Assembly (NCBI GenBank): GCA_003697135.1
Contig: RFGC01000005.1
Location: 1 to 64,000 of the forward strand
Direction of reading: 5' to 3'
DNA length: 64,000 bases
Source: Acidobacteriota bacterium
GTDB lineage: Bacteria; Acidobacteriota; Blastocatellia; Pyrinomonadales; Pyrinomonadaceae
This document shows positions 17,476 to 27,132 of the stretch, piece after piece (position 1 is the stretch's first letter; every line of letters begins with the position of its first letter). The notes below the pieces were generated by a model that did no database searches, was not told the DNA's origin, and worked only from the letters and a program-made list of their open reading frames with translations. A program made the position numbers and the translations under genes.

Positions 17476-18789
17476 ATGGAAAGGGAAAAGCTTTTAGCTA
17501 TTTTTTTGTTATTCGCAGTTATAGCTTCTTTTGGTTGTAGTGGCAAGGGTGTATCAGAAGTTCGTGGTGAAAATACAAGAAGTGCGTCGGTAGATTCTGC
17601 AGCGGTAAAGGTAACAATGGCTAAGGCGGAACTTCGTGAGATACCTGCATACATTCAGGCTACCGGAAGCCTTGTAGCATTTGAGGTTTCCAATGTTGCA
17701 CCGAAGATAGCCGGTAAAGTCGTGAATGTATATGTCGAAGTTGGACAGTTTGTTAATGCAGGAGCGGTTATTGCCAAATTAGATGATAGAGAAGCAAAGT
17801 TAAGGCTTGCGGAAGCGGAAGCAGCGATAAAGCAGGCAGAATCAGCCGTCCGTCAAGCTGAGTTAAGGCTTGGGCTTAATTCAGAGTCGAAATTCAGTGT
17901 GTCAGAGATACCTGAAGTCAGGCAGGCGCAAGCGAATTATGAACAAGCTCTAGCAGAACTGCGTCAGGCAGAAGCGAATGAATTGCGATATAGGGAATTA
18001 GCACAGACGGGTGATGTCTCCGCAGTTACTTACGAGCAGTATCGAACAGCGCTCGAAACTGCAAAGGCAAGAGCAAATGCCGCAAAACAAAACTTAGAAG
18101 CAGTTATCAACCAAGTAAAGCAGAACAATCAAGCTATAAAATCGGCTCAAGCCGCAGTTGAAGTGGCTAAAGCAAATGCTGAAACAGCGAGGCAGGCAGT
18201 TGCTGATACCGTCATACGCGCGCCTTTTGCTGGTTTTGTAAGTGAAAAGAGAGTTGCACCTGGCGAATACGTAACCTCTTCAAATCCTGTTATAACTTTG
18301 GTTCGGACTAACCCGATAAAAGTCCAAGTTCAAGTGCCAGAATCGAATGTTCCCGAAATTTCCTTGGGAAGTAAAATTTCGCTGAAAGTAGATGCCTACA
18401 AAGACCGCGATTTTTTCGGAGTTGTTACGGCTGTCAATCCTTCAGTTGATCCAGCCACTCGTTCTGCCGTAGTAGAAGCGCAAGTAGAAAATGGTGAAAA
18501 TCTCTTGCGTCCGGGCATGTTCGCTACGGTGAGAATAAATCTCAAAGGAAGCAAATCAGGTATTTTCGTTCCGAAGTCTGCGGTTTACAACGACAGAGTA
18601 ACGCAAAGCTATCGCGTCTTTGTTGTTAAAGACGATGTAGTTAGGCTTCGAGTTGTTCAACTCGGTAGCGAAGAAGGCGACATGATACAAATTCTTGATG
18701 GTGTAAACGCCGATGAAGTAGTTGCTACGAGCAATCTTGAGCAACTCTATGAAGGGGCACCAGTTCAGATAATTTCAAGCGTAAACTGA
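17476..18789 (+). CDS. RND efflux periplasmic adaptor (HlyD/AcrA-type lipoprotein)
   Basis: 437 residues from ATG 17476 (the frame is open from 17428, but only this start places a signal peptide with lipobox FGC at the N-terminus). Order: lipoyl-like strand 'SNVAPKIAGKVVNVYVEVGQFVNAG', a coiled-coil hairpin rich in Ala, Gln and Glu (residues ~100-235), the returning lipoyl half 'VIRAPFAGFVSEKRVAPGEYV', and the beta-barrel/membrane-proximal domain. It links the inner-membrane pump to TolC. It is the first gene of a three-gene RND operon, ten bases before the pump gene. Confidence 0.93.
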   Translation: MEREKLLAIFLLFAVIASFGCSGKGVSEVRGENTRSASVDSAAVKVTMAKAELREIPAYIQATGSLVAFEVSNVAPKIAGKVVNVYVEVGQFVNAGAVIAKLDDREAKLRLAEAEAAIKQAESAVRQAELRLGLNSESKFSVSEIPEVRQAQANYEQALAELRQAEANELRYRELAQTGDVSAVTYEQYRTALETAKARANAAKQNLEAVINQVKQNNQAIKSAQAAVEVAKANAETARQAVADTVIRAPFAGFVSEKRVAPGEYVTSSNPVITLVRTNPIKVQVQVPESNVPEISLGSKISLKVDAYKDRDFFGVVTAVNPSVDPATRSAVVEAQVENGENLLRPGMFATVRINLKGSKSGIFVPKSAVYNDRVTQSYRVFVVKDDVVRLRVVQLGSEEGDMIQILDGVNADEVVATSNLEQLYEGAPVQIISSVN

Positions 18790-18799
18790 GAGGTTTTCT

Positions 18800-21700
18800 A
18801 TGCAGTGGCTTGCAGAAATATGCGTTCATCGTCCGGTTTTTGCAACCGTGATAATCTTGTTTTTAACGGTTGTTGGCGGATTTTCGTTTTTCACGCTCGG
18901 CGTTGATAGGTTTCCGAAAATTGATCTGCCTACAATCACGATTCGCACTACAAATCCGGGAGCTTCTCCGCAGGAGATTGAAACCGAGATTACCGATGTC
19001 ATAGAAGCAGCGGTTAACACTGTCCCCGGCATAGAGGAGATGCGCTCAAGTTCTTCGCGCGGATCGTCTAATATCACGCTTACATTTAACCTTGAGAAAG
19101 ACCCTGATCAGGCTTTTCAAGAGGTCCAGCAAAGAGTATCGAGTGTGTTAAACCGACTCCCGCAAACTGCTGATCCGCCGATTATTCAAAAGAGTAATCC
19201 TGATTCCGATCCTATAATTCAGTATTCCATAAGCGCGCCGCGTGATATTGTTGAACTGACGACCCTCGTAGAAAATCTCATTCAGGAAAGGCTAGAGTCC
19301 GTTGATGGTGTTGGCGAAGTTTTCATGTTTGGTGCACGCCGCAAACAGGTTAAGGTTTTGCTCAATCCTGAAAAACTGCGTGCATACAATCTATCAGTAA
19401 CCGATGTTACGAATGCAGTCAGGCTTCAAAATCAAGAGTTGCCGAGTGGAAATTTGATTGAAGGGCCGAGAACTTTCGGACTTCGCACAATGAGCAAGCT
19501 GACTTCCGTAGAGGAGTTCAGCGATATAGTCATCACAACGAGAAATGGTTATCCGATAAGGATTAGGGACGTTGGAAGAGTAGAAGCAGGTGGAGCAGAA
19601 CCAAGCACTGCGGCATCTCTGAACGGGACGCAATCGGTTTCGATAGGAGTTCGCAAGCAGCCAGGAGCAAATACGATTGCAGTTATCGGCAACGTTAAAG
19701 CCAGAATGGCGGAAATCATGCCTACTTTGCCGCCAGATATGAAAATTGCAATCATACGCGATCAGTCAGAATTCATACAAAACAGCCTTACTGCAATCGA
19801 GGAGCATTTAATCATCGGCGGTATTTTGGCTTCAATCGTGGTCTTCATCTTTTTGCGAAACCTGCGTTCAACAATAATTGCGGCTCTGGCGATACCGGTT
19901 TCGATTATCGCTTCCTTTGCCGCAATTGCCGCTTTCGGATACTCACTTAATCAAATGACGATGCTTGCTTTAACGCTGATGGTGGGCATCGTAATTGATG
20001 ACGCAATCGTTGTTTTGGAAAACATTTATCGTTTTGTTGAAGAAAAGGGCATGAGTCCTTTCCAAGCGGCAATTGAAGGCACGCGTGAAATAGGTTTTGC
20101 AGTTTTAGCAACGACGTTTTCTTTGCTTGCGGTTTTCGTCCCTGTAGGTTTCATGACGGGAATTGTTGGAAGATTCATGTCTTCTTTTGGAATCACGAGT
20201 GCCGCCGCAATAGTTGTTTCTTTGATAGTTTCATTCACTTTAACACCAATGCTTGCGGCACGTTGGATTAAACCTAAAGGTGAAGAAAAACATGCAGAAT
20301 CAAAGCAGTCTTGGTTTTACAGCAAGCTGGAAAATAGCTACATACGCTTACTAGAGCTTTCACTTCGTTATCGTTGGGTTGTTGTTTTGTTGTGCATCTT
20401 AACGGTGGCTTCTATTTATCCGCTTTACAGATATGTTGGGATGTCGTTTCTGCCCGAAGAAGATGAGTCGTTGTATCAAGTTTCTCTCAGAGCGCCACAA
20501 GGAACCTCGCTTGCCGCAACGCAATCAATTTTAGAAAGGATTGCGCGTGACATCAGAGAGCAAATTCCCGGCGTTGAAAGCACTTTAGTTTTAGCTGGCT
20601 TCGGGCGTGGTTTAGGGCCAAATAATGGGTTCATAAACGTTCGTCTCAAGCCAGTCGAAAGCAGGGAATTCTCACAATCGGAATTGATACAAAAAACCCG
20701 CGCTTTAGTGAGAAAATACCAGTCGAAGGATTATCAAATCAGTGTTTCGGCGCCATCGTCAATTGCGAGCGGTTTAGGACTCGGGCGTGGTGGAACTGGC
20801 ATAAGCTATTACATTGCTGGACCCGACATGGACCTTTTGACCGAGTATGCCAGAAAGCTCGTAGAGAAAATGAAGCAAGACCCGACATTCCGCGATCCAG
20901 ATGCTTCTATTGAGATCGGTTCGCCTGAAATCCGTATCAAAATAGATCGTCAAAAAGCGGCTGACTTTGGAGTTAAAGCAGGTGATATTGCACAAGCATT
21001 GAATATACTAGCCGCAGGGCAGAGAGTTTCGACCTTTAATCAAAACAATGAACTTTACGATGTTTTAGTGCAGGCAGATGAGCCTTTTAGGCGTGATCGG
21101 AATAACTTGAAGTATTTCACGGTTGCCTCGGCAAACGGTGCGCCTGTTGAGCTTGAAAAGCTTGTGAGATTTGAAGAAGGTTTAAGTGCCGCTTCAATTA
21201 ACCGCTTGAATCGGCAAAGACAAGTTACGATTTTCTCTAGTTTGCCGCCAAATGCTTCAGAAGCTGATGCTGTGGCGAAAATAGAAAAATACGTGAAAGA
21301 GCTGAATTTGCCTGCTGGATACAGAACCGGCGTTACAGGACAATCAAAGGAATTACAGAAAGCCTACGATGCATTTATGCTGGCTTTCCTGCTCTCATTT
21401 GTTTTTATGTATCTGGTTTTAGCGGCGCAGTTTGAGTCCTTTATTCACCCAGTTACAATTCTCTTGACATTGCCTCTAGCAATTCCGTTTGCCCTTCTTT
21501 CAACGGCGATTGCAGGACAAACTTTGAATATCTTTTCGGCTCTTGGAATCCTTTTACTTTTCGGGATTGTAAAGAAAAATGCGATTTTGCAAATTGACCA
21601 TACGAATAATCTCAGGGAACAAGGCATGGATCGTTACAGCGCAATTATTCAAGCGAATCGAGACCGTCTGCGCCCGATTTTGATGACAACGATTTCGCTA

Positions 21701-21991
21701 GTTGCAGGCATGATTCCTTTAACGCTTGGAAGCGGAGCTGGAGCGGCAACGAATCGCTCAATAGGAATTTTGGTTGTGGGCGGTCAATCTCTCTGCTTAC
21801 TTTTGACTTTGCTTGCTGTGCCTGTTTTTTATTCGATCTTCGATGACATCCAACAGTCAGTCGCTTGGCAGAAGGTGCAAAATCGCTTTGCATTCGTCGG
21901 TTCGTGGATTCAGCCTGTAAAATCCAGACTGAAGAGCATTCTAAAGTCTTCTACTTTGCGCCGTGAAGCTGGTGAAGAGCAAGAAACTTAA
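18800..21991 (+). CDS. RND-family efflux pump permease (HAE1/AcrB-like)
   Basis: 1063 residues, normal for the family. TM1 is at the N-terminus, followed by the porter domain starting 'GVDRFPKIDLPTITIRTTNP'. The proton-relay motif IVIDDAIVVLE is in TM4, and twelve hydrophobic segments in two repeats are apparent, the second ending near 'SIGILVVGGQSLCLLLTLLAV'. It exports hydrophobic or amphiphilic compounds using the proton gradient. Substrate is not predictable. The flanking adaptor and TolC genes complete a tripartite system. Confidence 0.96.
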   Translation: MQWLAEICVHRPVFATVIILFLTVVGGFSFFTLGVDRFPKIDLPTITIRTTNPGASPQEIETEITDVIEAAVNTVPGIEEMRSSSSRGSSNITLTFNLEKDPDQAFQEVQQRVSSVLNRLPQTADPPIIQKSNPDSDPIIQYSISAPRDIVELTTLVENLIQERLESVDGVGEVFMFGARRKQVKVLLNPEKLRAYNLSVTDVTNAVRLQNQELPSGNLIEGPRTFGLRTMSKLTSVEEFSDIVITTRNGYPIRIRDVGRVEAGGAEPSTAASLNGTQSVSIGVRKQPGANTIAVIGNVKARMAEIMPTLPPDMKIAIIRDQSEFIQNSLTAIEEHLIIGGILASIVVFIFLRNLRSTIIAALAIPVSIIASFAAIAAFGYSLNQMTMLALTLMVGIVIDDAIVVLENIYRFVEEKGMSPFQAAIEGTREIGFAVLATTFSLLAVFVPVGFMTGIVGRFMSSFGITSAAAIVVSLIVSFTLTPMLAARWIKPKGEEKHAESKQSWFYSKLENSYIRLLELSLRYRWVVVLLCILTVASIYPLYRYVGMSFLPEEDESLYQVSLRAPQGTSLAATQSILERIARDIREQIPGVESTLVLAGFGRGLGPNNGFINVRLKPVESREFSQSELIQKTRALVRKYQSKDYQISVSAPSSIASGLGLGRGGTGISYYIAGPDMDLLTEYARKLVEKMKQDPTFRDPDASIEIGSPEIRIKIDRQKAADFGVKAGDIAQALNILAAGQRVSTFNQNNELYDVLVQADEPFRRDRNNLKYFTVASANGAPVELEKLVRFEEGLSAASINRLNRQRQVTIFSSLPPNASEADAVAKIEKYVKELNLPAGYRTGVTGQSKELQKAYDAFMLAFLLSFVFMYLVLAAQFESFIHPVTILLTLPLAIPFALLSTAIAGQTLNIFSALGILLLFGIVKKNAILQIDHTNNLREQGMDRYSAIIQANRDRLRPILMTTISLVAGMIPLTLGSGAGAATNRSIGILVVGGQSLCLLLTLLAVPVFYSIFDDIQQSVAWQKVQNRFAFVGSWIQPVKSRLKSILKSSTLRREAGEEQET

Positions 21992-22028
21992 ATATCACCT
22001 TAAATCTTGAAGGAAAGAAATCAAAAAT

Positions 22029-23921
22029 ATGTTCACGAAAGTATTCAGGTTATCTTTTTTGCTTCTCAGCATTTCGATTGCGGTAAGCTCGGCTCAGGAA
22101 ACTCAACCAGAAGTAAGAATCACACAGCAACCCGTTGATTTTGCTCACTTTTCTAAAATCCCAAAAACAGCGGGTGATGAAGGTAGTCTTGTAAAATTAA
22201 ATGGCGAAGGCGCAAAATCAAAAGACGATATTGGTTTGGAAACCGGCTCTCAAAATGAATCTCGGTTCACTGTCAATTCGTCTCAGCCCGTTTTATCTTC
22301 TAGGTCTCTTGAGAGAATTGGCGTGCAAGTTACAAGTCAAATTCCGTTGACTCTGGAAGATGCGATAAAACTTGCACTACAGAACAATAACGACATAGAT
22401 TCATCGAGAATAGATGTTCGGATTGCTGAATTAAACTTAAGAATCGCTCGAAGTGCTTATGATCCGATAATTTCGAGTGAGAATTATTTTGAAAGCAGGC
22501 AAGTTCCTTCGGCTTCGACAATAGGAGGTGCAGGAGCAAGTGGGAAATTTACGCAAACGGATTTGAACATCTCTTTCAGTGCTAACGGTTTTTCTCGTTT
22601 TGGTGGTGGAAGTTACCAGATTGATGTTTCAAGTGCCAGAACCACTACAACTAACCAAAACGCGTTACTGAATCCGCAATTTCCGAGTTCTTTTTCGTTT
22701 ACCTACGTGCAACCGCTAATGCGTGGATTTCGGTTCGACGTGCGCCGCCGAAATATCGAGATTGCAAAGAAGAATCTTTCTTTGACGGATGCGCAATTCA
22801 GACAAAAGGTTATTGACATAATAACTCAAGTTGAACAGGCTTATTGGGATTTGGTGTTTGCGCTAAAGAATTTGCAAGTTCAGATGGAAGGCGTTCAACA
22901 AGCACGGCAGCAACTTGAAAGCAACAAAAGGTTAGTTGAAAAAGGCGTTTTAGCCCCTGTTGAGATAGTAGCCTCAGAAGCGCAGATTTCGACACTGGAG
23001 CAGAACGTTTATTTAGCGCAAGAATCGGTAACCAGAGCCGAGAATGCGCTTAAGACTTTGATTTTGAAGGATAGAAACTCGAATCTCTGGTTTTCATCAC
23101 TTGTGCCGATTTCTCCTGTGGAGATTGAAATTCCACAAATTTCCTTGGAAACAGCCGTCAGTGAGGCTTTGAAGAATCGCTTGGAACTACAAGGCAATCG
23201 AACTCAGCGCGAGATTCAAGACATAGAAGAGCGATACTACAAGGACTTAACGAAACCGCAGATAGATTTAGTCGCAACATACACAGCTTCGGGAATTGCA
23301 GGAACCGCAAAGGAAATCACTAGAACGACAAATACGGTTAATCCTGACTTACTTGCTCGCATAAATCAGCTTTCGGCACTGCAGAATTTACCGCCTTTGA
23401 ACATTCCGACGACCATCACAACTGTGACTCGTCCGCCCGATGTTTTGGTAGGAAACTATTTTAGCTCGCTGACCGATATATTCACGGCTCGGTATCCCAC
23501 TTATAGAGTTGGCTTGAGAGTTTCGCTGCCTTTTAGGAATGAGTTAGCGGAGGCGGAGTTAGGAAAGGTTTTGGCTGAGAAGAGCAAACTTGAGAATCAG
23601 AAATTGCAGATTGAGCAAGCGATAGAAGCAGAGGTGAGAAATGCGTTGCAGGCGGTTTCTGCGGCACAGGCACGGCTTCAAGCGGCGATTTCATCAAGGA
23701 TTGCGGCAGAAACGCTTTATGAGAGCGAGCAACGACAATTTCGTGCGGGAGTTTCGACCTTTTACATGGTTTTGCAGAGACAAAATGAAGTTTTAGTAGC
23801 CAGAGGTCGCGAGCTTCAAGCTCGGACAGATTTGAACAAAGCAATTGCCAATCTCCAGCGCGCCATCGGCTCTACTCTTTCCGCAAAACAGGTTGAGATA
23901 AAAGAAGCGGAAGTTAAGTAG
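22029..23921 (+). CDS. TolC-family outer-membrane efflux channel
   Basis: 630 residues with a signal peptide (cleavage after about residue 22). Two outer-membrane efflux protein domains follow: 'ITQVEQAYWDLVFALKNLQV' and, in the second half, 'AEVRNALQAVSAAQARLQAA' with long heptad-like helices. It should trimerise into the exit duct for the pump encoded upstream. About 90 residues between signal peptide and first domain are extra. The last twelve codons are duplicated, with only synonymous changes, 1.5 kb downstream (25421-25457). Confidence 0.93.
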   Translation: MFTKVFRLSFLLLSISIAVSSAQETQPEVRITQQPVDFAHFSKIPKTAGDEGSLVKLNGEGAKSKDDIGLETGSQNESRFTVNSSQPVLSSRSLERIGVQVTSQIPLTLEDAIKLALQNNNDIDSSRIDVRIAELNLRIARSAYDPIISSENYFESRQVPSASTIGGAGASGKFTQTDLNISFSANGFSRFGGGSYQIDVSSARTTTTNQNALLNPQFPSSFSFTYVQPLMRGFRFDVRRRNIEIAKKNLSLTDAQFRQKVIDIITQVEQAYWDLVFALKNLQVQMEGVQQARQQLESNKRLVEKGVLAPVEIVASEAQISTLEQNVYLAQESVTRAENALKTLILKDRNSNLWFSSLVPISPVEIEIPQISLETAVSEALKNRLELQGNRTQREIQDIEERYYKDLTKPQIDLVATYTASGIAGTAKEITRTTNTVNPDLLARINQLSALQNLPPLNIPTTITTVTRPPDVLVGNYFSSLTDIFTARYPTYRVGLRVSLPFRNELAEAELGKVLAEKSKLENQKLQIEQAIEAEVRNALQAVSAAQARLQAAISSRIAAETLYESEQRQFRAGVSTFYMVLQRQNEVLVARGRELQARTDLNKAIANLQRAIGSTLSAKQVEIKEAEVK

Positions 23922-24125
23922 CGAAAGTTTACAACCGATTTTTTGAAATTGGCTGGTCATATACAAGCAAGAAAGCGAGGGTTACACTGCCTGCAAACAC
24001 TCCGATTGCTGAACAAAGAGGAGCTTTTAGCACGCTAATCAAATCTACAGACTATCTTGCGCCCATGCTGAACTATTGAGAAACTTGTCCAATAGCCCTA
24101 ACCTTCTTAAATACATCAAATTTGG

Positions 24126-24746
24126 TCAGGGTCTTGTTTCTTTCCAAGTGTATTTCTTACCATTCCATTCTAGTATTCCTTCTGAGGCTTCAGTTGGGAA
24201 AATTATTCTTGTTTTTCCTTTTTTCTTTTCGATTTTCATCCCGTCTCCCGCTTCCCCGAGGCGTTTCTTTTGAAAAATCAAGACGCTATTTCGTCCAACG
24301 AGTAGAACCGAAGACTTTTGTTCAAATTGCCAACCTTTACCTTTGCCGTGAATTATGAATAAAGCCAAAAGGTCGGGATTGATCTCTTTACCCCAAAAAC
24401 GAGCATACGGATTTTCTATTTTGACGAATTTGGCAATCTCTTCTATTGGACTTAACAAACTCACGATAACCGCTACGTCTTCGACTTTATCGTTATTAAA
24501 ATCTCCGACGAGTTTATAAGGCGTGGCTTTGGTTTCAACTTGCAGTGTCCCACGCGAAAGCGATTTTACTAAATCTTCGACGCTTTTTTTAGTTTGAGCA
24601 TAGGCAGAAAAACTTAACACCAGCAATAAAAGAACAGAAAATTTCAAAGCCGATAAGACTGCCAATAGTCTTAAGACTGCCAATAGTCTTAAGACTGCAC
24701 CTGATAGCTTGACAAAAGACAGTTCCCAAAAGGTTTTAATCGTCAT
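24126..24746 (-). CDS. Secreted hypothetical protein, 206 residues
   Basis: The start overlaps the upstream M23 gene by ATGA and has a GGAGGG ribosome-binding site. The N-terminus carries an in-frame 18-bp duplication (LRLLAV twice) within a long hydrophobic signal sequence ending near 'SFSAYAQ'. The mature part contains an FG-GAP-like calcium-loop phrase 'LVGDFNNDKVEDVAVIVSLL'. No catalytic motif seen and I do not recognise a named family. The overlap with the peptidase gene suggests both act in the envelope. Confidence 0.7.
   Translation of the reverse strand: MTIKTFWELSFVKLSGAVLRLLAVLRLLAVLSALKFSVLLLLVLSFSAYAQTKKSVEDLVKSLSRGTLQVETKATPYKLVGDFNNDKVEDVAVIVSLLSPIEEIAKFVKIENPYARFWGKEINPDLLALFIIHGKGKGWQFEQKSSVLLVGRNSVLIFQKKRLGEAGDGMKIEKKKGKTRIIFPTEASEGILEWNGKKYTWKETRP
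24655..24696 (-). repeat. 18-bp tandem repeat containing the palindrome AGTCTTAAGACT
   Basis: The unit GCCAATAGTCTTAAGACT is present twice head to tail, with part of a further copy before it. Each full unit contains the perfect 12-bp palindrome AGTCTTAAGACT (24667-24678 and 24685-24696). The repeat lies inside the signal-peptide coding region of the hypothetical gene and adds six residues per unit without shifting the frame. The same palindrome occurs at 6366-6377. Confidence 0.85.
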
Positions 24747-25249
24747 CTTATACCCTCCAACAATAGACGGTCGAGAAGTTTGGTCGGGTTCATTAAATCT
24801 GCTCTTCTTTGATAGTTTCCATCTCTCTTTACACCATCATTGTAATACTTAATTCCTTTTGTTCGATCAGTCAAAGGGCCGATTTTTGTTCCATCGAATA
24901 ACTCAAGATGAACCATTGCGCTAATTTTTATGACCTGCCCAACTTTACCGATTATGTCTCCGGCTTTGACCTTTGCGCCAACCTTGTAAAAGCTTTCTGG
25001 TATTTCTACAATTTCACCGTAACGAACAACACCGATTCCTTCGTGGCGAATTGCAAGCGCTTGTGTTCCCAAGTAGAAATCTCCTACTTCAACAACGATA
25101 CCGTCAGTTATAGCAACAACATCTGATTTGAACGGTGCGTACAAATCACAACCTGCGTGAAGTCGTCCTCTTGCTCTTGGCCAACCAAATTGTGCCATTC
25201 CTTCTTTGTAGTTTCCGTTATATTTCGGAACAGGAAAATAAAGCTTCAT
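24743..25249 (-). CDS. M23-family metallopeptidase (LytM-like) without signal peptide
   Basis: 168 residues from ATG 25249, which has a textbook AAGGAGG upstream; the frame is open to 25531 but that part has no family text. LytM zinc-site motifs are visible: 'RLHAGCDLYAP' (HxxxD) and 'MVHLELFDG' (the HxE pair). The strand pattern 'ITDGIVVEVGDFYLG' and 'KVKAGDIIGKVGQV' is typical. Such enzymes cut peptidoglycan cross-bridges. No export signal is seen, so it may be a lysin released otherwise or leave by another route. It overlaps the next gene by four bases. Confidence 0.8.
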   Translation of the reverse strand: MKLYFPVPKYNGNYKEGMAQFGWPRARGRLHAGCDLYAPFKSDVVAITDGIVVEVGDFYLGTQALAIRHEGIGVVRYGEIVEIPESFYKVGAKVKAGDIIGKVGQVIKISAMVHLELFDGTKIGPLTDRTKGIKYYNDGVKRDGNYQRRADLMNPTKLLDRLLLEGIR

Positions 25250-25420
25250 TTTTGACCTCCTTTTTGTTTCATATGCTTGTTGCCATATATTTCTGGAGAT
25301 TAAGACGCAAATTTTTGTGATTTTTGCGTAAAAAATTCGTTTGATTCTCAAAAGGCGAAAATGTTTGATTTTACTTAGAGAGTTTGTTGATAACAATGCT
25401 AAAATCTGCAAAGATACCTC

Positions 25421-25457
25421 AAAACAGGTTGAGATAAAAGAAGCAGAAGTTAAATAA
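25421..25457 (+). pseudogene. Relic of a second TolC-gene 3' end (37 bp) in a gene-free gap
   Basis: This 37-bp stretch matches the last 37 bp of the TolC-family gene (23885-23921) at 34 positions. All three differences are synonymous third-position changes (GCG/GCA, AAG/AAA, TAG/TAA), so both encode KQVEIKEAEVK and a stop. Sequence on either side does not match. It is best read as the surviving tip of a paralogous coding copy. The rest of the gap 25250-25657 shows no gene. Confidence 0.8.
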
Positions 25458-25657
25458 TGTAGCACTGTCTCTCTGAGGGTTTGTTGCAGCAGATATTTCA
25501 AATGAGGCTGTTTTCTCAGATCGAACATCAAGCTAAAGTCGAATTATCATTTCTACAAAAACTTACTCAGATGTCAGAATAAATGTAGAGAGAAGACGTA
25601 AGGACAATGCTATCAGAGCATCCAGTTAGACGACTTGTTAGGCGCGACATCCTTTTA

Positions 25658-26944
25658 TCAACGCGGATTACTATCTTTTTTCTCTGTCGTTTTTTTCTCT
25701 TTTTCTATCATTTGCCAGAATTGGCTTTTGGATAATTGTTCCATAAAATCCTTTTGAAAAATAGCTTTACCTTGTTTTTGCGCTGGCCATACTAAATCCA
25801 AGTATTGCCAGGCTAATTCTTCGTGTCCGCTGTAAATTAAGTCAAGCATTTCGTCCCAGAAGACCACTTCAAACCCAGAGGAAGGATCATCTACTCCTTT
25901 ATATGGCTCAAGGCTAATTTTCTTTCTAATGACTCTAGCTTTATTTTTCAACTTGGTTAAAGATGGAGCAGGTTTCCTCATTAGCTTGAAATTTGGGCGG
26001 AGGACTCCTTCTTGAAATTCTAGTATCACTGTTGGCATAGGAGACTGAGCGAAACTGGTCACCCAATAAGCAAAGGTATCATCTGCGGTTTCAAATCTAA
26101 GACCTCCTTTCGGATTTTTACCGATTGCTATCATTCGAGCATTACCAGTTGAGATAGGCTTTCTAGGTTTGAGCGTTTCCCCTAGTTCAAAGAACATCAT
26201 CGTATAGCAACAATGCGCCCCTCCTGAATAATGTTCAACGGCTACATCAGGCGTGCCATCTCCGGTTTTATCAAGAGTGGATTTCATCAGCATAGCTGAA
26301 CGCCTCTCTTTTGCAGAGTAGGCGTGCTTTACATCATCGCTAAAATAGAATCTTGAAAGCAAAAAAACATCCTTGAGTACTAACTTCGGTCGTCCACCCT
26401 TTTCTATTAAGAGTGTAGATTTTTCTTCCTCTGCAGAGTTTAAGATTTTTACATCATACCCATTGATTTTTCTGAAAGCCCTTTCGCTGATTTTAGAAGG
26501 AAGTTTGAGAGTATCAGTGTATTGTAGTGTAATTTTCTGGCTCTCCTTGTCACGAGACTCATTTGACTTAATAGTAAACTTATAATCGCCGCTAGTTTGT
26601 GCAACGAAGGGAATTGAGTCATCAACGTCGTTGATTGCGGAAAAGCCATTCTCTAGTAAATCTTGACCAGATGGATCATAGAGCGAGAAAGATAGGCTCA
26701 AATCTCTATCGGCTATCCAGAAAATTTCCGCAAAGTCATCTTCCTTTAATTGCAGGACAAATGTTCTTTCCTCCTCTGGAGCTAAAAGAAAAGTAATGGG
26801 CTGGTGAGGCTTAAGTATATCTTGCCCATAAGCTAAATTTAGCGAAAGGAAGGCATACGATAATAGACAAAGAAGACAAAATCTAGGGAAACTGTAGCGG
26901 GTATTTCGTAAAGGTTGATTTGCTAACAGATGCGAAAACTTCAT
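25658..26944 (-). CDS. Exported hypothetical protein with FG-GAP-like segment
   Basis: 428 residues from ATG 26944, which has a GGAG upstream and gives a proper signal peptide ending at about 'LNLAYGQ'; the frame is open to 27103 but that part looks untranslated. After the signal come a beta-rich domain with 'ETSGDYKF'-type texture as in bacterial pre-peptidase C-terminal domains, then 'LDKTGDGTPDVAVEHYSGGAHCCY', an FG-GAP-like calcium loop followed by a paired cysteine. The C-terminus is Lys/Glu-rich. No enzyme motif is visible. Probably a periplasmic or surface protein of unknown function. Confidence 0.75.
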   Translation of the reverse strand: MKFSHLLANQPLRNTRYSFPRFCLLCLLSYAFLSLNLAYGQDILKPHQPITFLLAPEEERTFVLQLKEDDFAEIFWIADRDLSLSFSLYDPSGQDLLENGFSAINDVDDSIPFVAQTSGDYKFTIKSNESRDKESQKITLQYTDTLKLPSKISERAFRKINGYDVKILNSAEEEKSTLLIEKGGRPKLVLKDVFLLSRFYFSDDVKHAYSAKERRSAMLMKSTLDKTGDGTPDVAVEHYSGGAHCCYTMMFFELGETLKPRKPISTGNARMIAIGKNPKGGLRFETADDTFAYWVTSFAQSPMPTVILEFQEGVLRPNFKLMRKPAPSLTKLKNKARVIRKKISLEPYKGVDDPSSGFEVVFWDEMLDLIYSGHEELAWQYLDLVWPAQKQGKAIFQKDFMEQLSKSQFWQMIEKEKKTTEKKDSNPR

Positions 26945-27132
26945 ACTTACTTGATCTCCAAAAATAACAGATTTGACACAAGCTAAAGCAGTAGCGACTA
27001 CGCTGGGCGCGACTACAGCCAGTGACAACATAAGATTAACACACAAAGTTTTAACGTAAAATTTAACACGCAACATTTTTAAGAGAATCGCCGCCTGTGT
27101 CACTGATGTCTGTTGGTTTGTTGGGTTTCAAG

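Noticed and set aside
25250..25531. Upstream extension of the M23 peptidase frame by ~94 residues.
   Set aside because: The ATG at 25249 has a perfect ribosome-binding site and the extension covers the TolC-gene relic and has no protein-like composition.
25629..25660. Integron attC-like core GCCTAAC (minus strand) 15 bases after the stop of the 25.7-26.9 kb gene, and another ACCTAAC at 27436-27442.
   Set aside because: Neither has the matching GTTRRRY half at attC distance, the spacing between them is not that of a cassette, and 7-bp cores are common by chance.
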